A DNA stretch of 64,000 bases. It comes from Periconia sp. R9002 (Eukaryota; Ascomycota; Dothideomycetes; Pleosporales; Periconiaceae). The DNA is taken from contig JAMAHW010000012.1 in the NCBI GenBank assembly GCA_023627715.1, forward strand, positions 597,960-661,959, read 5' to 3'. Every line of letters begins with the position of its first letter. Within the stretch, counting starts at the first letter, position 1. Shown here piece by piece: positions 1-10,661 of this stretch. The translations under genes and the position numbers were made by a program. The notes under the pieces were generated by a model. That model worked only from the letters and a program-made list of their open reading frames with translations. It searched no databases and was not told the origin of the DNA.

Positions 1-1333
1 GTTCCAAGGAATATTCTCTTTATTCCGCTCAATTGTGAGACTAGTTGTTTTAGCAGGGTAATCAGAGTTGCCCCAGCAGTGACTCAGACACACATAGCAC
101 CCTACTTCGTTTTCAGTCTCACGCAAGCTCAGCATATCTTCAGAGCCGAGAGATTCGAGATCAAGGATACGTCGAGGTAATGGTGATTTGCTATTGTTTT
201 CACATCGCTCGTCGAAAACAAGGCAATCTTGTATCCAACTCAGTGCCTTCAAAAACCCTTCTTCGGAGCCCGTATTGGTACCAATGGCATTTGAAACAGG
301 AAAGTCTTTATAAGGATTCACATCAACTGCCCGTAATAACTTGTTAGCCTATGCTTCACTGAAGGCCAGAATGAGATATTATACCATTCAATACAAACAA
401 GTCCACGGGGCAATTTCCTAGCCTCAGACGAGCAGAATCGTGAATATCGCATGGGATGCGGAATTTATACCAAGGATCCTCAAGCCAATCGAGATGAGAG
501 TCTGCAGACGGCGAACTTCCGTGCAATTTAATTATTTTGAGAATGATCTTGCAGTAAAAACACTCTTCTTCAAAAGCTTCGACTAGTCGCATTTTTGGGG
601 GGCTAGGGATCCTTTTCCTGTAACAGATCTTGCACTCCCCGGTCCTAGGCGGCGGTCGGCTGTCTGAAGGCCATTTCTGGTGGAGGAGGTGATCATGGTG
701 GTAGTTCATTGCTACTTCGCCTCGAGGATTGAGACGCAAGAAACCATATAGCTGGTCATTCGAGTCACTGGACTCCCAACTCTTCTCGGATCCTGTGTCG
801 AATTCAGTGCTTTGGTCGCCTGATTTATCTGACAAGGAAGGAGATATTTCTTGAGGATTGATATCAATCAAATCTGTTATGGCTTGGTCGTGGCGACGAG
901 TGACTTCCTGGGATTGACTACTGCTGTGGTTGTCCAATGGGGGTGGCTCAGTAACTTGCGGAATGACCACAGGGTCTTGAAGTATTCTTGAGCGAATGCT
1001 AAAGGACACAGTAAGCGACTAAGTCTTCTCTACTAAGACGAAAATCTATATGTGAGGGGGTGATATGTACGTGACTTCGTCCTCATCTTTGAGCAGCTTT
1101 CTAGCAAGCAGATGACTAGGACATTCATAACCGTCCACTTCTACAACGAAACTGGGAAAGTCTGTTGGAGTGGAGCGAAACCCAACATCATTATCAACTT
1201 GTTCAAGAAGCTGGGCGATTGTCGTGGTCCCCGCCTCGTGATCTTCTTCAAGGTCCCAAAGGATCTGTGAGATTGAACCATCCTCCTTCAGGATCCGGAG
1301 CCGCAGCCTCATCATGAATGAACGGTGGACCAA
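1..1333 (-). CDS. HET-domain protein with N-terminal ubiquitin-like domain (3' end beyond window)
   Basis: Three exons inferred: 1333-1071, 998-395, 348-1 (then off the edge). The 72-nt intron (1070-999; GTACAT...TTTAG) and the 46-nt intron (394-349; GTATTG...CATAG) both keep frame, giving 405 codons in the window. Residues about 8-88 resemble the ubiquitin/coilin-like N-terminal domain of some fungal proteins (starts MRLRLRILKEDGS, ends DEDEVTIRSRI across the first splice). A disordered acidic linker follows, then a Cys-pair segment (CKICYRK ... ECFYCKII) usual in HET proteins. The third exon carries the HET signature CYVCLSHCWG near residues 373-382, preceded by RILDLESLG. HET domains act in allorecognition and cell death in fungi. 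A start at either Met of MMRLRL (1315 or 1312) is an alternative. The HET call is firm; the ubiquitin-like call is family recognition by eye. Unspliced, the two halves would look like two small separate ORFs. Confidence 0.75.
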
Positions 1334-2767
1334 ATCGCTAGTCGGATTTGAACAAATAAATAGATGGCTAGAGTAAAGTCAAAATGGCGTGTTAGCAGGC
1401 GCTGCGCTTCGTTGCCGGACATGTAAAAAGCGTTGTGTCAGCTCTTCGCGTGCCACAATGTGGGGTAGCGCACAATTGGCAGGCAGCTCTGACATCGCAT
1501 TTTTCCACGTCTTTGTCTCCGGGGAGCTTCGGCTATGGCCCTTATTGCGAGTCGACGCTGCACCCTTCGTTTGAGTTGCCCGTGGTTGACCTGCATATCA
1601 ATTTCCACGTTATATTTTTCCTGGCCTCTGGTTAGAGTATTTCCTTTACTCGACTTCAGCAGGATCTCGGCACTGATCGACTGATCTATCTCATAGTCCG
1701 CATTGGCTGGCCTCCCCTATCGTGAATGTATCATTTCTCTGCCCAATAGTTTACGTGCTCTTCCCGCCCTCAATCCCTGATCGTGCATCAACCCTTGTTG
1801 TTGACGAGAAGACGGCGGGGGGGCAGCTTACCCGAAGCTCGAAGCGCACGGAGTCAAGAGAACATTCACATACTTTCGCCTACCGTTTTCATGATATACG
1901 TTATGGGCCTTGTTTACTTCTGTGCGAAAATCTGATAGTTTATTTGCTACCTTGTCGGGTTATAGGTCATTTCTGGTCGCGGTCTAAGGCGCACTAACAC
2001 TGTCTTTTTTCAGAATGAGTTCGATGATTCCTCACATTTACTTAGATACGATCCTCTATGTAGATGGAACCAACGGTCTTCTATCTTCATGCAATTCTTT
2101 TCTCTTTCTGCCCAAGCACCCTCATGCATGATAATGGCCGATAGCACTTTTCCGTAAATGGCCGTAGATGGCTTAAAGAAAGCAAAGACCCACACGAGTA
2201 TGCTAAAAACCTCGTGGTTCCTTTTCCAGGGTCGGCGTTAATGTATGTAAAGAGTTGTGTGGGGAGTTACGGGTATCGAGGTGACAACTCGGGAATATCA
2301 TCGGCAGCAGTCCGCCCACTTGGAACGCTTATCGGCTCACCGCTGGACCCATATAACGTCCCGTGCCGTATAATTGGCAAGTGCTTTCTATGTTAAATTC
2401 CGACATGCTAAATTATCGTACCACTGTAACATAATAATGCATGGAAGCGAGCGCTGGTAACGGCCTCTATTTTTCACTCCGATTAATTCACCCGAACAGC
2501 CCACAAACAGTCATCTCTTTCTCGAGAATGCTTAGCGCTTACCATTCCCGTAAATGAGGTTCAAGGTTTGCCCTCGCCATTGTTGTGCATACTTCTACGT
2601 CACTGTTAATATAGAGATTGTCATGTGAGCTACCCTCTTGCTTCTTCTGAGCTCCGGCGTCGAGTCTTATGTTGTTATTTGCCTCGCAGCTTTCATACCC
2701 TTCTTCCCCTCCCTACTCCGCTTCAAGTTGGCCGAATTCCTGATCAAACATTTGCCAGATTGCTGAG
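1334..2767. other. Intergenic region, no supported gene
   Basis: About 1.4 kb between the divergent HET gene and the sugar transporter. Only short open frames without recognisable domains or splice continuity are present. It presumably holds both promoters; no specific element could be supported. Confidence 0.5.
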
Positions 2768-4270
2768 ATGCCGGAAAGCAACATTGTAAACAATACTCAT
2801 CCACAATGGTGGAGGGATCCGGGCATGCGGAAACTCAATGTCCTGCTTCTCACATGCTACCTTGGGGCCATATCCAATGGCTATGTTAGCTCCCTCATTT
2901 CCAGTCTCATTGCGAATCCACGCTGGTACAAAGATCTTGAGGGGCTCTCCAACACCACGCGGTTGGGTCTTGTTGTCGCTGCCCAACCTTTGGGCTCCAT
3001 CGCCGCTTTCTTCCCAACACCATGGCTTTCAGACAAATTCGGCCGTCGAGTAGGTATCATGACTGGAAACCTGTTACTGGCTGCTGGATTCCTCGGACAG
3101 ATTTTCAGTGGATCCTCCAGCTTGTTTCTCGCCATGCGACTGCTCGGGGGGTTTGGTCAGATCTTCAACATCATCTCCTCGTCCGCGTTGTGTCTTGAGC
3201 TTGCGCATCCGCGACAACGAGCCATCGTCGGTGCATTCTTCAACACGTTTTATTTTATCGGTTCCATAACTTCAACGTGGGCATCGTATGGATCCCTCAG
3301 TACACAGAGCTCATGGTCTTGGCGTCTCCCGGTAGCCCTACAGCTTGTCGCGATGGCCGTTCAGTCCATCTTCGTCTTTTTCTGCCCCGAATCCCCTCGC
3401 TGGCTCATCTCTCATGACCAACTTGCTCAGGCCAGTTCGGTCCTTGCCAAGTACCATGCCAACGGCCGCACAGACGATGATCTTGTGTGCTCAGAGATTG
3501 CGAAGATCGTTGAAGTATTTGAGATGGAGAGTCGCAACAGGCACATCGGCTGGCGCTCGCTTTTTGCGACGCCGGGAAATCGCAAACGCCTGGTCCTTAC
3601 CGTAGTCATCGGGGTATCGACGCAGTGGGTCGGTAATGGCATCATCACATTCTACCTCTCGCCCGTGCTGCGAACCGTCGGCATAACCAGCGCGTTTCAA
3701 CAACAAGGCATCAATGGCGGCCTGCAGATCTACAACTGGTTCATCGCAATTGCCGCGGCTCTACTTGCCGAAAGAGTCGGTCGCCGTCGCCTATTGATCA
3801 CATCCGCCGGGACTATGCTGCTCTTCATGACTCTCGTCACCGTGTGCTCTGCGCAGTATTCAAACACACAATCCACAGGAGCTGGCTATGCAGTCATCGT
3901 GTTTCTGTTCCTGTTTTTGGGTGCCTATGTGCTTGGACTGACGCCAATTCCCGTGCTTTACATCAATGAGATATGGCCGAGCTATCTTCGGGCCAAAGGA
4001 GCTAGTGTATTCTGGGTCACGCAGGCTGTTGCGACGTGCTTCAACCAATACGTCAATCCAATTGCATTGGAGAAGATCGTTTGGAGATACTATCTTGTAT
4101 ATATCGGGGTGCTAGTTGCGGTGGTTGGCTTCATGTTCTTCTATGTGCCGGAGACAAAGGGATTGTCTTTGGAAGAAGTGCGTACCATTTTTGATGGGCC
4201 TCATGCTAGTACTTCAGAATTATCGGCACTTCCTCCTCACGATAGTGGCTTAGAAAGCAGAGAGGCTTAA
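2768..4270 (+). CDS. MFS sugar transporter (lactose permease/hexose transporter-like)
   Basis: Single exon, 500 residues, normal length for the SP family of the major facilitator superfamily; predicted 12 transmembrane segments in the plasma membrane. Visible signatures: LSDKFGRRVG after TM2 (about residues 87-96), PESPRWL after TM6 (207-213), LAERVGRRRLL after TM8, and PETKGLSLEEV following TM12. These are the canonical sugar-porter motifs. The first helix has ISNGYVSSLIS where many hexose carriers have a GYD motif, which fits the lactose permease-like fungal subgroup. Substrate cannot be told from sequence; sugar uptake by proton symport is inferred from the family. No clustered catabolic gene lies next to it. 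The C-terminal tail after residue about 475 is short and Ser-rich. The start at 2768 gives a short hydrophilic N-terminus before TM1 and is the natural choice. Confidence 0.9.
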   Translation: MPESNIVNNTHPQWWRDPGMRKLNVLLLTCYLGAISNGYVSSLISSLIANPRWYKDLEGLSNTTRLGLVVAAQPLGSIAAFFPTPWLSDKFGRRVGIMTGNLLLAAGFLGQIFSGSSSLFLAMRLLGGFGQIFNIISSSALCLELAHPRQRAIVGAFFNTFYFIGSITSTWASYGSLSTQSSWSWRLPVALQLVAMAVQSIFVFFCPESPRWLISHDQLAQASSVLAKYHANGRTDDDLVCSEIAKIVEVFEMESRNRHIGWRSLFATPGNRKRLVLTVVIGVSTQWVGNGIITFYLSPVLRTVGITSAFQQQGINGGLQIYNWFIAIAAALLAERVGRRRLLITSAGTMLLFMTLVTVCSAQYSNTQSTGAGYAVIVFLFLFLGAYVLGLTPIPVLYINEIWPSYLRAKGASVFWVTQAVATCFNQYVNPIALEKIVWRYYLVYIGVLVAVVGFMFFYVPETKGLSLEEVRTIFDGPHASTSELSALPPHDSGLESREA

Positions 4271-5020
4271 ATGTAGGGAAAAAATTCAATAGCATAAGGG
4301 GTGATAGGGTGTTCTTCCCCCTATATATATGAGAAGTTAAAACACTAGTATCCTTAGACGTTTTTTCTCGTTCTTAACCGGCTTTAGCCCTACTGTTATG
4401 TTAGCTCTAGCTATGATAAAGAACTAGCTTTGCCTTCTTATACTATAGCAAATCAAGTGCTTAGTTTAACTATCTCTAACTACCTAGGTAAATATGGAAG
4501 GTAAAGTGGGATAGAATGTTGTTGTAGCTACGTTGTGGGGTTGAAGCCGATTTCGCTAGAAACTGTACACAGCGCCGAACCCGCAGCAGGGGGGTATGTT
4601 AGAAGTTAGTTTAAGCCAGATAGGGAAGGAGGGGTAGAAGGCGTGGGGGCTGTGAGTGTAAAGTAGGTCTCAGAGCGCGCTCCAGATAGACAAAGTTGAG
4701 ACATGCGGTGGTAACACATATTTTCAAATCTATACTCAACCGATAGATGATTAAGATGCATGGTGGGTTATGCATCGCAGTGCAGAGTGTATTGATTACA
4801 TAGTGAGTATATGAGGGACTTTGGAGCGAACGACACCACTTCTGTCTGGCCAACCATCACGCGTCCTTTCACCTACCACATTTATCATATGCAGGCAGGT
4901 TCGTTACGAGCATCTCTTTGCAGCTGCGAACAATATTTTCGCATTTAGTATATAATTCTGCTATACTGGGGCAGAGTGCAACCATATTATTGCCCGCAAA
5001 CTTTGGCTAGTTCACGCAGC
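4271..5020. other. Intergenic region with TpA-rich patch
   Basis: The 3' flanks of two convergent genes. From about 4320 to 4510 the sequence is noticeably rich in TA, CTAG and TAG words compared with its surroundings, as seen in RIP-mutated repeat remnants. No coding potential was found. Confidence 0.45.
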
Positions 5021-5925
5021 CTATTTGAAGAAATCATTGACCATCCTGCTTGGATCACCTTCGTTGATTGTGTCTGTGAACGCCTGGCGGGAACATCCTC
5101 GAGCAACCATTGTCCCTACTATTCCATTCCCTCCTTTTGTGAGAATGACAAGTTGCTTCGCTTCTTCGAAGCTCTCTATAGTTTCGATAGCAGCCTTCAT
5201 CCCAGGTGGTGCCGCCTCCACAGCACTAGTGCACACCTTTAAGCACTGTCCTAGTGCTATCTCCAGTCCTCGAAGACTTTCTAAAACCTGGCCCTGTGGT
5301 ATCGAGCTTTCGGTGCTTCCCAGAGACTGTACAGTGAGCTCCAGGCCTTCCAACTGGCCCGAGATTTTGTTCATTGCTGTCGTTATGTTCTTTTGGAGGT
5401 CATCTAGAATCCGGCGGTTTTGATTTGAAGATGCGCTTTCATGATGGTAAGCTTATTTGCACTGGGTTTTATGACATAAACCTACTAATTGATCAAGCCA
5501 AGTGCGATGTTGATTGATAGCTTGTGGCTACTCAAGCGGTATCTGAACGCCTCGATCGACTTTTCGTTAAACTGAAGCTTGAACCGGTCTCGTTTGCTCA
5601 TGTCAGAGTCGGTGGAGTGATTCGTCAATTTATTGAGCTTCTCCAAGAACTCATCACAACCTTTTTGGAGGCCTTCCAGCGACGGTTTGAAATCTTGTAA
5701 GCATCGCTGCAATGCCTCGGGTAGGTCTTCGTCTCTGGTATTGGCCAGGTTGTTCTTAACGGATTGCAGAAGTTGCTGCACAATATCGAGTTCCGTGCGG
5801 AGAAAGCTGAGGGTCTTTGGGGCATTTCGATATTCATCCACAGCTTCATAAAGCTTCTTGCTGCTATCATATGCTAGACCGGCAATGGTGATTACGCTAG
5901 CTACGAACCCAAAGGCTTCGGCCAT
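5021..5925 (-). CDS. Stand-alone HeLo-like / fungal STAND N-terminal domain protein (PF17111-type)
   Basis: Two exons, 5925-5486 and 5435-5021, joined over a 50-nt intron (GTAGGT...AAAG with a CTTACC branch-like site), giving 284 residues. The N-terminus, MAEAFGFVASVITIAGLAYD, followed by a helical SSKKLYEAVDEY segment and RTELDIVQQLLQSV, is typical of the all-helical domain found at the N-terminus of fungal STAND/NLR proteins and in HeLo-like cell-death effectors. The second exon has the expected coiled helices (QGQVLESLRGLEIALGQCLKVC). The C-terminal part is Gly-rich, with GNGIVGTMVARGCSRQ and a final VNDFF. There is no NTPase or repeat domain, so this looks like an effector rather than a receptor. 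It is head-to-head with the NACHT-ankyrin gene, 506 bases between start codons. An upstream in-frame Met at 6042 exists, but 5925 starts the domain exactly. A membrane-targeting, cell-death role is inferred from the family only. Confidence 0.72.
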
Positions 5926-6431
5926 GATACAGAGTTGAATAATACCGTGTTGCGTGTAGTGTAGCGAGATGACTGGCCTCAGGCAGTGCAGTAAATAAGT
6001 ATATACTGAGTGAGCTGGCCAGCAGCTTGGTTCAAATTGCACCTGAAAACGGGGTGGGCAAGATTCGAAATATGCGCATGCCTTGTCAGCTCGTGATAAG
6101 CGCTGGGTATTTCTGATTCTCTTGCCTGTGCACTCAGAGACCGACTAATCAGAGAGCGCAAGGCTGAAATCACATTGTAACGAGGCATACTAGCTGAAAA
6201 GATCCCGCAGGTCTGCCCTGCAATGCACCAATAGCGAGAGGAAAACAAACGGGAGTTGCGCCACAATATATACGAGCATTAAGGGGGGTTTTGCGAGATG
6301 TGCACCTTGAAGTAGCTACAGAGCAACATCTTACAATAGGGATGCTCCGAGCCTCATCAACGAGCGACGCGCGACAGATAATCTACCTTACCGCTGTCTA
6401 CAAAAGTCTTTAATTCCAGTGTACTCTTAGC
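5926..6431. promoter_or_regulatory. Shared divergent promoter region
   Basis: About 506 bases separate the start codons of the HeLo-like gene (minus) and the NACHT-ankyrin gene (plus), so both promoters must sit here. No TATA or operator could be assigned with confidence. Co-regulation is inferred from the arrangement. Confidence 0.4.
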
Positions 6432-8665
6432 ATGGCGCAGTCCTTGTGTAGAGAACCAGCTGGCAGCTTCCCAAACTATGTCTCAAACGGCCAAAGCAAA
6501 CAACTGAACATCGGAACTCTGGGAACTCTACAGCTCAAAGCAGAGAGTGTCAGCAACAGATCGTGTGAGTATATTCTATAATTTAAACCTAGAGAAGTAA
6601 AAAAGCCGAGTCAAGAAAGATCGTGCCGCCCTCTGCTCGGCCCGCAATGATATGTTTAGAACGCTAATGGTTCACAGCCTGCCTCCGCTCCCTCGGCTTC
6701 CTCGAGATCGACTACCGTGAGCATGATATATGCGCTGCCGTCGAAAACACTTGCGACTGGCTATTCCACACCACCGAGTTCAAGAAATGGCGGGCACACG
6801 ACAACCTCTCGGCCCACAGAGGAATCCTCTGCATCAAGGGCAAGCCGGGAGCGGGCAAGTCGACGCTGATGAAGCATACCCTGGCTCACTGCAAAAAGAT
6901 ATTTCCCGACCATCTAATAGCAGCGTACTTCTTCAACGCTCGAGGAGGCACTCTTGAGAAAACCCCACTAGGGATGCTGCGGTCGCTCGTATACCAGCTT
7001 ATAAAACAAGACGAGGCGCTTTTTGAGCAATTCCTGGTCAAGTTCCGGGACAAACAAGACATCACTCGAGAAGGGAATTGGGAGTGGCGATTGCAAGAGC
7101 TGAGGTCTTTTCTAGCTTCTGCTGTCCAACGTCGGAGATCGAAGCCTCTCCTCCTTCTCGTGGATGCGCTGGATGAGTGCAAAAAAGTAGATATGCAAGA
7201 CGTTGTCGAGTTCCTCGAGTCATTGAGCAAAAATGCTATACGCTGCGGAAATACATTAAGAATCTGCCTCTCTAGGCGTCATCACCCACTAGTGAGCATC
7301 CAAAGGTGCCTTGAGCTGACCGTCGATAACAACGAAGACCACGTGGAAGATATTGCCAAATACGTCCAGGAGAAGCTAGAAAAACGAGACGACAAGATTG
7401 AAGCTGAAATCAAGAAGAAGGCTAACGGCATTTTCATGTGGGTTGTTCTTGTTGTATCCCTGCTCAACAAGGCCTATCGCGAGGGGAATATAAGTAAGAT
7501 GCGGGATACACTACAGCAGGTCCCAGAGAAACTTGAGGAACTGTTTCAAGCTCTCTTAAGCCAAGACGAGGACATGTCCGAGACGGTGCTTTTGCTACAA
7601 TTGGTGCTGTTTAGTCCGAGGCCGTTAGAGCTTGCCGAGCTCTTCTTCGCCGTGGAAGCCGGAACGGCTCCGACAAGTACGGACCGATGGAGTCGATCAA
7701 GCGCTACGGACGACGATATAATGCAGCGACGAATCAACTATCTGTCTCGGGGCCTTGTCGAAGTACGAAGCTGGCGTAACGGGCCTCGCGGGCGTGAGAC
7801 AACAGTGCAGTTCATCCATCTATCAGTCAGCGATTTCCTGCTCCGAAACAAGAGACTGCAGACATTAGACCCTAGTTTGGAGCCAGATCCTGTTTATGCC
7901 AGCCATTATCGACTATGGGCACTCTGTCGGTCGGTCGTCGAACAAATTATTACCGTGAGAACGAAGGAGAAATACAAGGACCTACGCCATAAATATCCTT
8001 TTCTAGACTATGCAGTGGTATATTTATTCCACTATGCTGAGAAGGTGCTTGGTGAGGGATCATCTGCGTACGACGACGAAATAGGAAAATGGCTACGAGG
8101 AGAGCATGGCTGGTGCGGGTGGTGGAAAGCATTCAACGATGTGACTGACGGATTGATTATAACGAATGGACATCTGATTGATGACACGGTTGTTGGGCTT
8201 CTTTATACTTTATCGTGTCGTGGATATTTGGGTTTGGTCAGCTCCCTTCTAAATGAGAATGGGATAGAAATCAACGCTCAGGGTGGCACACTCGGCAATG
8301 CGCTCCAGGCCGCTTCATACAACGGACATGAAGAGATTGTAGCGCTACTCCTAGAGAATGGAGCAGAGGTTAATGCCGAGGGCAACGCGCTCCATGCCGC
8401 TTCATATAGGGGACGCCAAGAGATTGTAACACTACTCTTGGAGAAGGGAGCAGATGTTAACGCCCAGGGTGATTATTATGGCAACGCGCTCCAGGCCGCT
8501 TCATACGAGGGACACAAAGAGATTGTAACGCTACTCTTGGAGAAGGGGGCAATAGTTAACGCTCAGGGTGGCAATTACGGAAGCGCTCTTCAGGCCGCTT
8601 CTAATAGAAATCACAGAGAGATTGTAGAACTACTCCTAAAGTATGGAGCGGACAATAACGCTTAG
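6432..8665 (+). CDS. NACHT-ankyrin NLR (STAND) protein with short N-terminal prodomain
   Basis: Exons 6432-6564 and 6678-8665, intron 113 nt (GTGAGT...TTCACAG), 706 residues. Exon 1 codes a 44-residue Gly/Ser/Asn/Gln-containing prodomain. Exon 2 begins with the usual lead-in to fungal NACHT NTPases (CLRSLGFLEIDYREHD ... WLFHTTEFKKW), then the P-loop GKPGAGKST (6843-6869), Walker B LLLLVDALDE, sensor-like RICLSRR and the NACHT C-terminal helical region with FIHLSVSDFLL. From about residue 580 there are ankyrin repeats, the last four nearly identical in DNA (period 99 nt). An in-frame stop lies upstream of 6432, so this is the first possible Met. No large effector domain is fused at the N-terminus; the adjacent divergent HeLo-like gene is the natural partner. 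NLRs of this type sense ligands through the repeats and drive regulated cell death; the ligand is unknown. The stop codon TAG sits where other repeats read CAG. Confidence 0.85.
8294..8665 (+). repeat. Near-identical ankyrin repeat array
   Basis: Four units begin at 8294, 8381, 8480 and 8579, with periods 87, 99 and 99 nt; the first unit lacks 12 nt of the loop. Each reads GGCAACGCGCTCCAGGCCGC (or close) then a segment encoding IVxLLLEKGA. The DNA similarity between units, beyond what the protein needs, suggests recent duplication or concerted evolution, a known property of fungal NLR repeat domains under diversifying selection. Confidence 0.85.
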
Positions 8666-10661
8666 GGTGGCGAAGTATTTTCAACGGAACCATCCCATGG
8701 CGTTATTGCGAAAACGTCTAACAAACTGTCAATGATTGACGCTATTTAGCGGCATGTTATTCCACGCTCTGCAATTTTCTGGGCAGGGCTGGTTTTCGCC
8801 ATTACAACAGAGCTTATGTTATGGCTTGTAAGTGGTAGGCGTATGGCATTTACCGCGTTTGAAGCTATTTGGCAAGCGAGCGAGCATAATTGATAGTTTG
8901 TGATGATGATGATGATAATGATGATGATGATAATATTGTTGCTGTTAATTGATAGTGCATAGAATAAGAAGGATTAATTGATGATAGGTGTTGATGACGG
9001 TGAGAGCAGATTGTCTGCCTAAACAGGAGTACAAAAGCGAAATCATCAAAATGATATAAAATTCCTATCATTCATGAACAAAAAAACAATCATCAACATA
9101 CACGAATACACAAAAATCCATCACATGCTTACAGTCCTATCCTCAAACCCCTCGTCTACCCTATATCCAAAATACAAAAAACTCTTGGCCACCCTATTGA
9201 TAAAATCCTAGGAACTAGGCAGACAGACAGAAAGTACCGTTCATTTAGTACATAATCGGCGGAATCTTTCTATCGTACGGTATATACTTGTAAGTGTAGA
9301 ATCCTTCGATAAAGCCGTTGTATGGCAGGGATTATTCAACAGTGAATGCTTATTGGCTGCATGTTCGACGGGTGTGCTTCCGTCGCATGTCGGGATGAGG
9401 CTATGGGGGCGTCTTGAAGCTGAGATCCTCACGGAAAGGAGGAATTTGGATTGATTTTGAAGTGTGGGGTATTGTAAGGAAGTACGAATAGTACAGGTAA
9501 GTTATAGACATGGTGAGGTTTGTGATGAGGATGGAGTGGAGGGGATTGGATTGGCTGCAGGGTAAGTAGTTAGTGTAGAAGAGATCAATAGTCTAGACTA
9601 TACAGCTACCTAGACTATCGATAGTCAACAAATGATGGAAAAGGAAAGTAGAAGTCGAAAAATGCAGCAGCTGCTGAATCCATTCACTCCCCCTGTCCCC
9701 TCCTCCGCCAATCACTTCAGAGGTATCACCCTCCGGTATCTAACCATGAAGTTGCGTAAAATACCAAAAGAGTACGTGAAATTTCGTCCTTACTCACGAC
9801 TGTCATCAATTACAAGAACTCACCATCCGGACTTCACATCCTTCCCCGTTCGTTGTCCCTCCCTCCAAGTCAAGTTCGCCAAGACTGTCAACCGACATCA
9901 ATCCATGCTCCGCTCCCCTCCACACCACCTCACCAACCTCCTCGGAACATAAAATCTCACGACGCACGCACACCCGCCAGGATTCAGGGCCCTCAGCTGC
10001 ACACTACAATTACCCAGTCACCCAGCTTCCTCATCCAAGGCGGAGCCATGATCGTTTACGGCAGGTCCCGTCAGCACGACCACACCCCATTTCAGACAGG
10101 TCAGGCGGAGAGAACGAACATCCAGCCTGAGAGTTTTTTTTTACCCTTTGTAGGAGTTTGGATGAGAAAAGGGTCTTCTGAACGCGCGCGGTCCAATTAT
10201 TGACGGTTTTTGCAATACAATAGTGGTTTTGTCCGTATGCTACCTACCTAGTTATGTGTGTAATTGATGCGAAGTCGCTGATGAGTAGACTAGGTATGTG
10301 TGCACGCGCACAGGTGCGTTACTGCGGGCGCTTACTGCATACATACATACATGATGCATGCATGTATTCCCAATACCAAGCAGCCAGCCCAAGGAACAAA
10401 TTTCCGCAAATCACGCCAACGTTTTAAGGCAAGACAACAACACAATGTAGCATCCTCACTACCCAGGGCTGTGTAAAAAAGCGTAAGTACATACGATGTA
10501 TTATGCGTGTATATTGCTTATGCGTCAAACAACGCTCATGGCAATATAAAAGAATGCGCGCCTTGTTGAATTTACACACCTACTTTGGATTCTGCTTTTC
10601 ATCTACGTGGTTAAGGTTGGAGATTGATTAACAGATTGATTGCTTGTTTTTACTTTGCAAT
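8666..10661. other. Intergenic region with trinucleotide microsatellite
   Basis: No supported gene over 2 kb. A GAT/ATG-type trinucleotide tract lies at 8901-8934. Around 10240-10260 and 10340-10375 are CTACCTACCTAG and CATACATACATAC/GCATGCATG words. A pyrimidine-rich segment near 10560-10660 leads into the pyroglutamyl peptidase start. Confidence 0.5.

Noticed and set aside
5439..5500. GC-AG intron for the HeLo-like gene (5498-5452)
   Set aside because: It also keeps frame, but a GT-AG intron (5485-5436) exists with better signals, so the rare class is not needed.
8901..8934. Trinucleotide tract as a CRISPR or tandem gene feature
   Set aside because: Simple microsatellite; no repeat-spacer structure. 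No CRISPR arrays are expected or seen in this eukaryotic DNA.
9241..9432. Minus-strand frame with a CDGSTPVEHAANKHSLLNN segment recalling an ankyrin repeat
   Set aside because: Only one weak repeat-like stretch, opposite strand to the NLR, no consensus helix pattern; likely chance.
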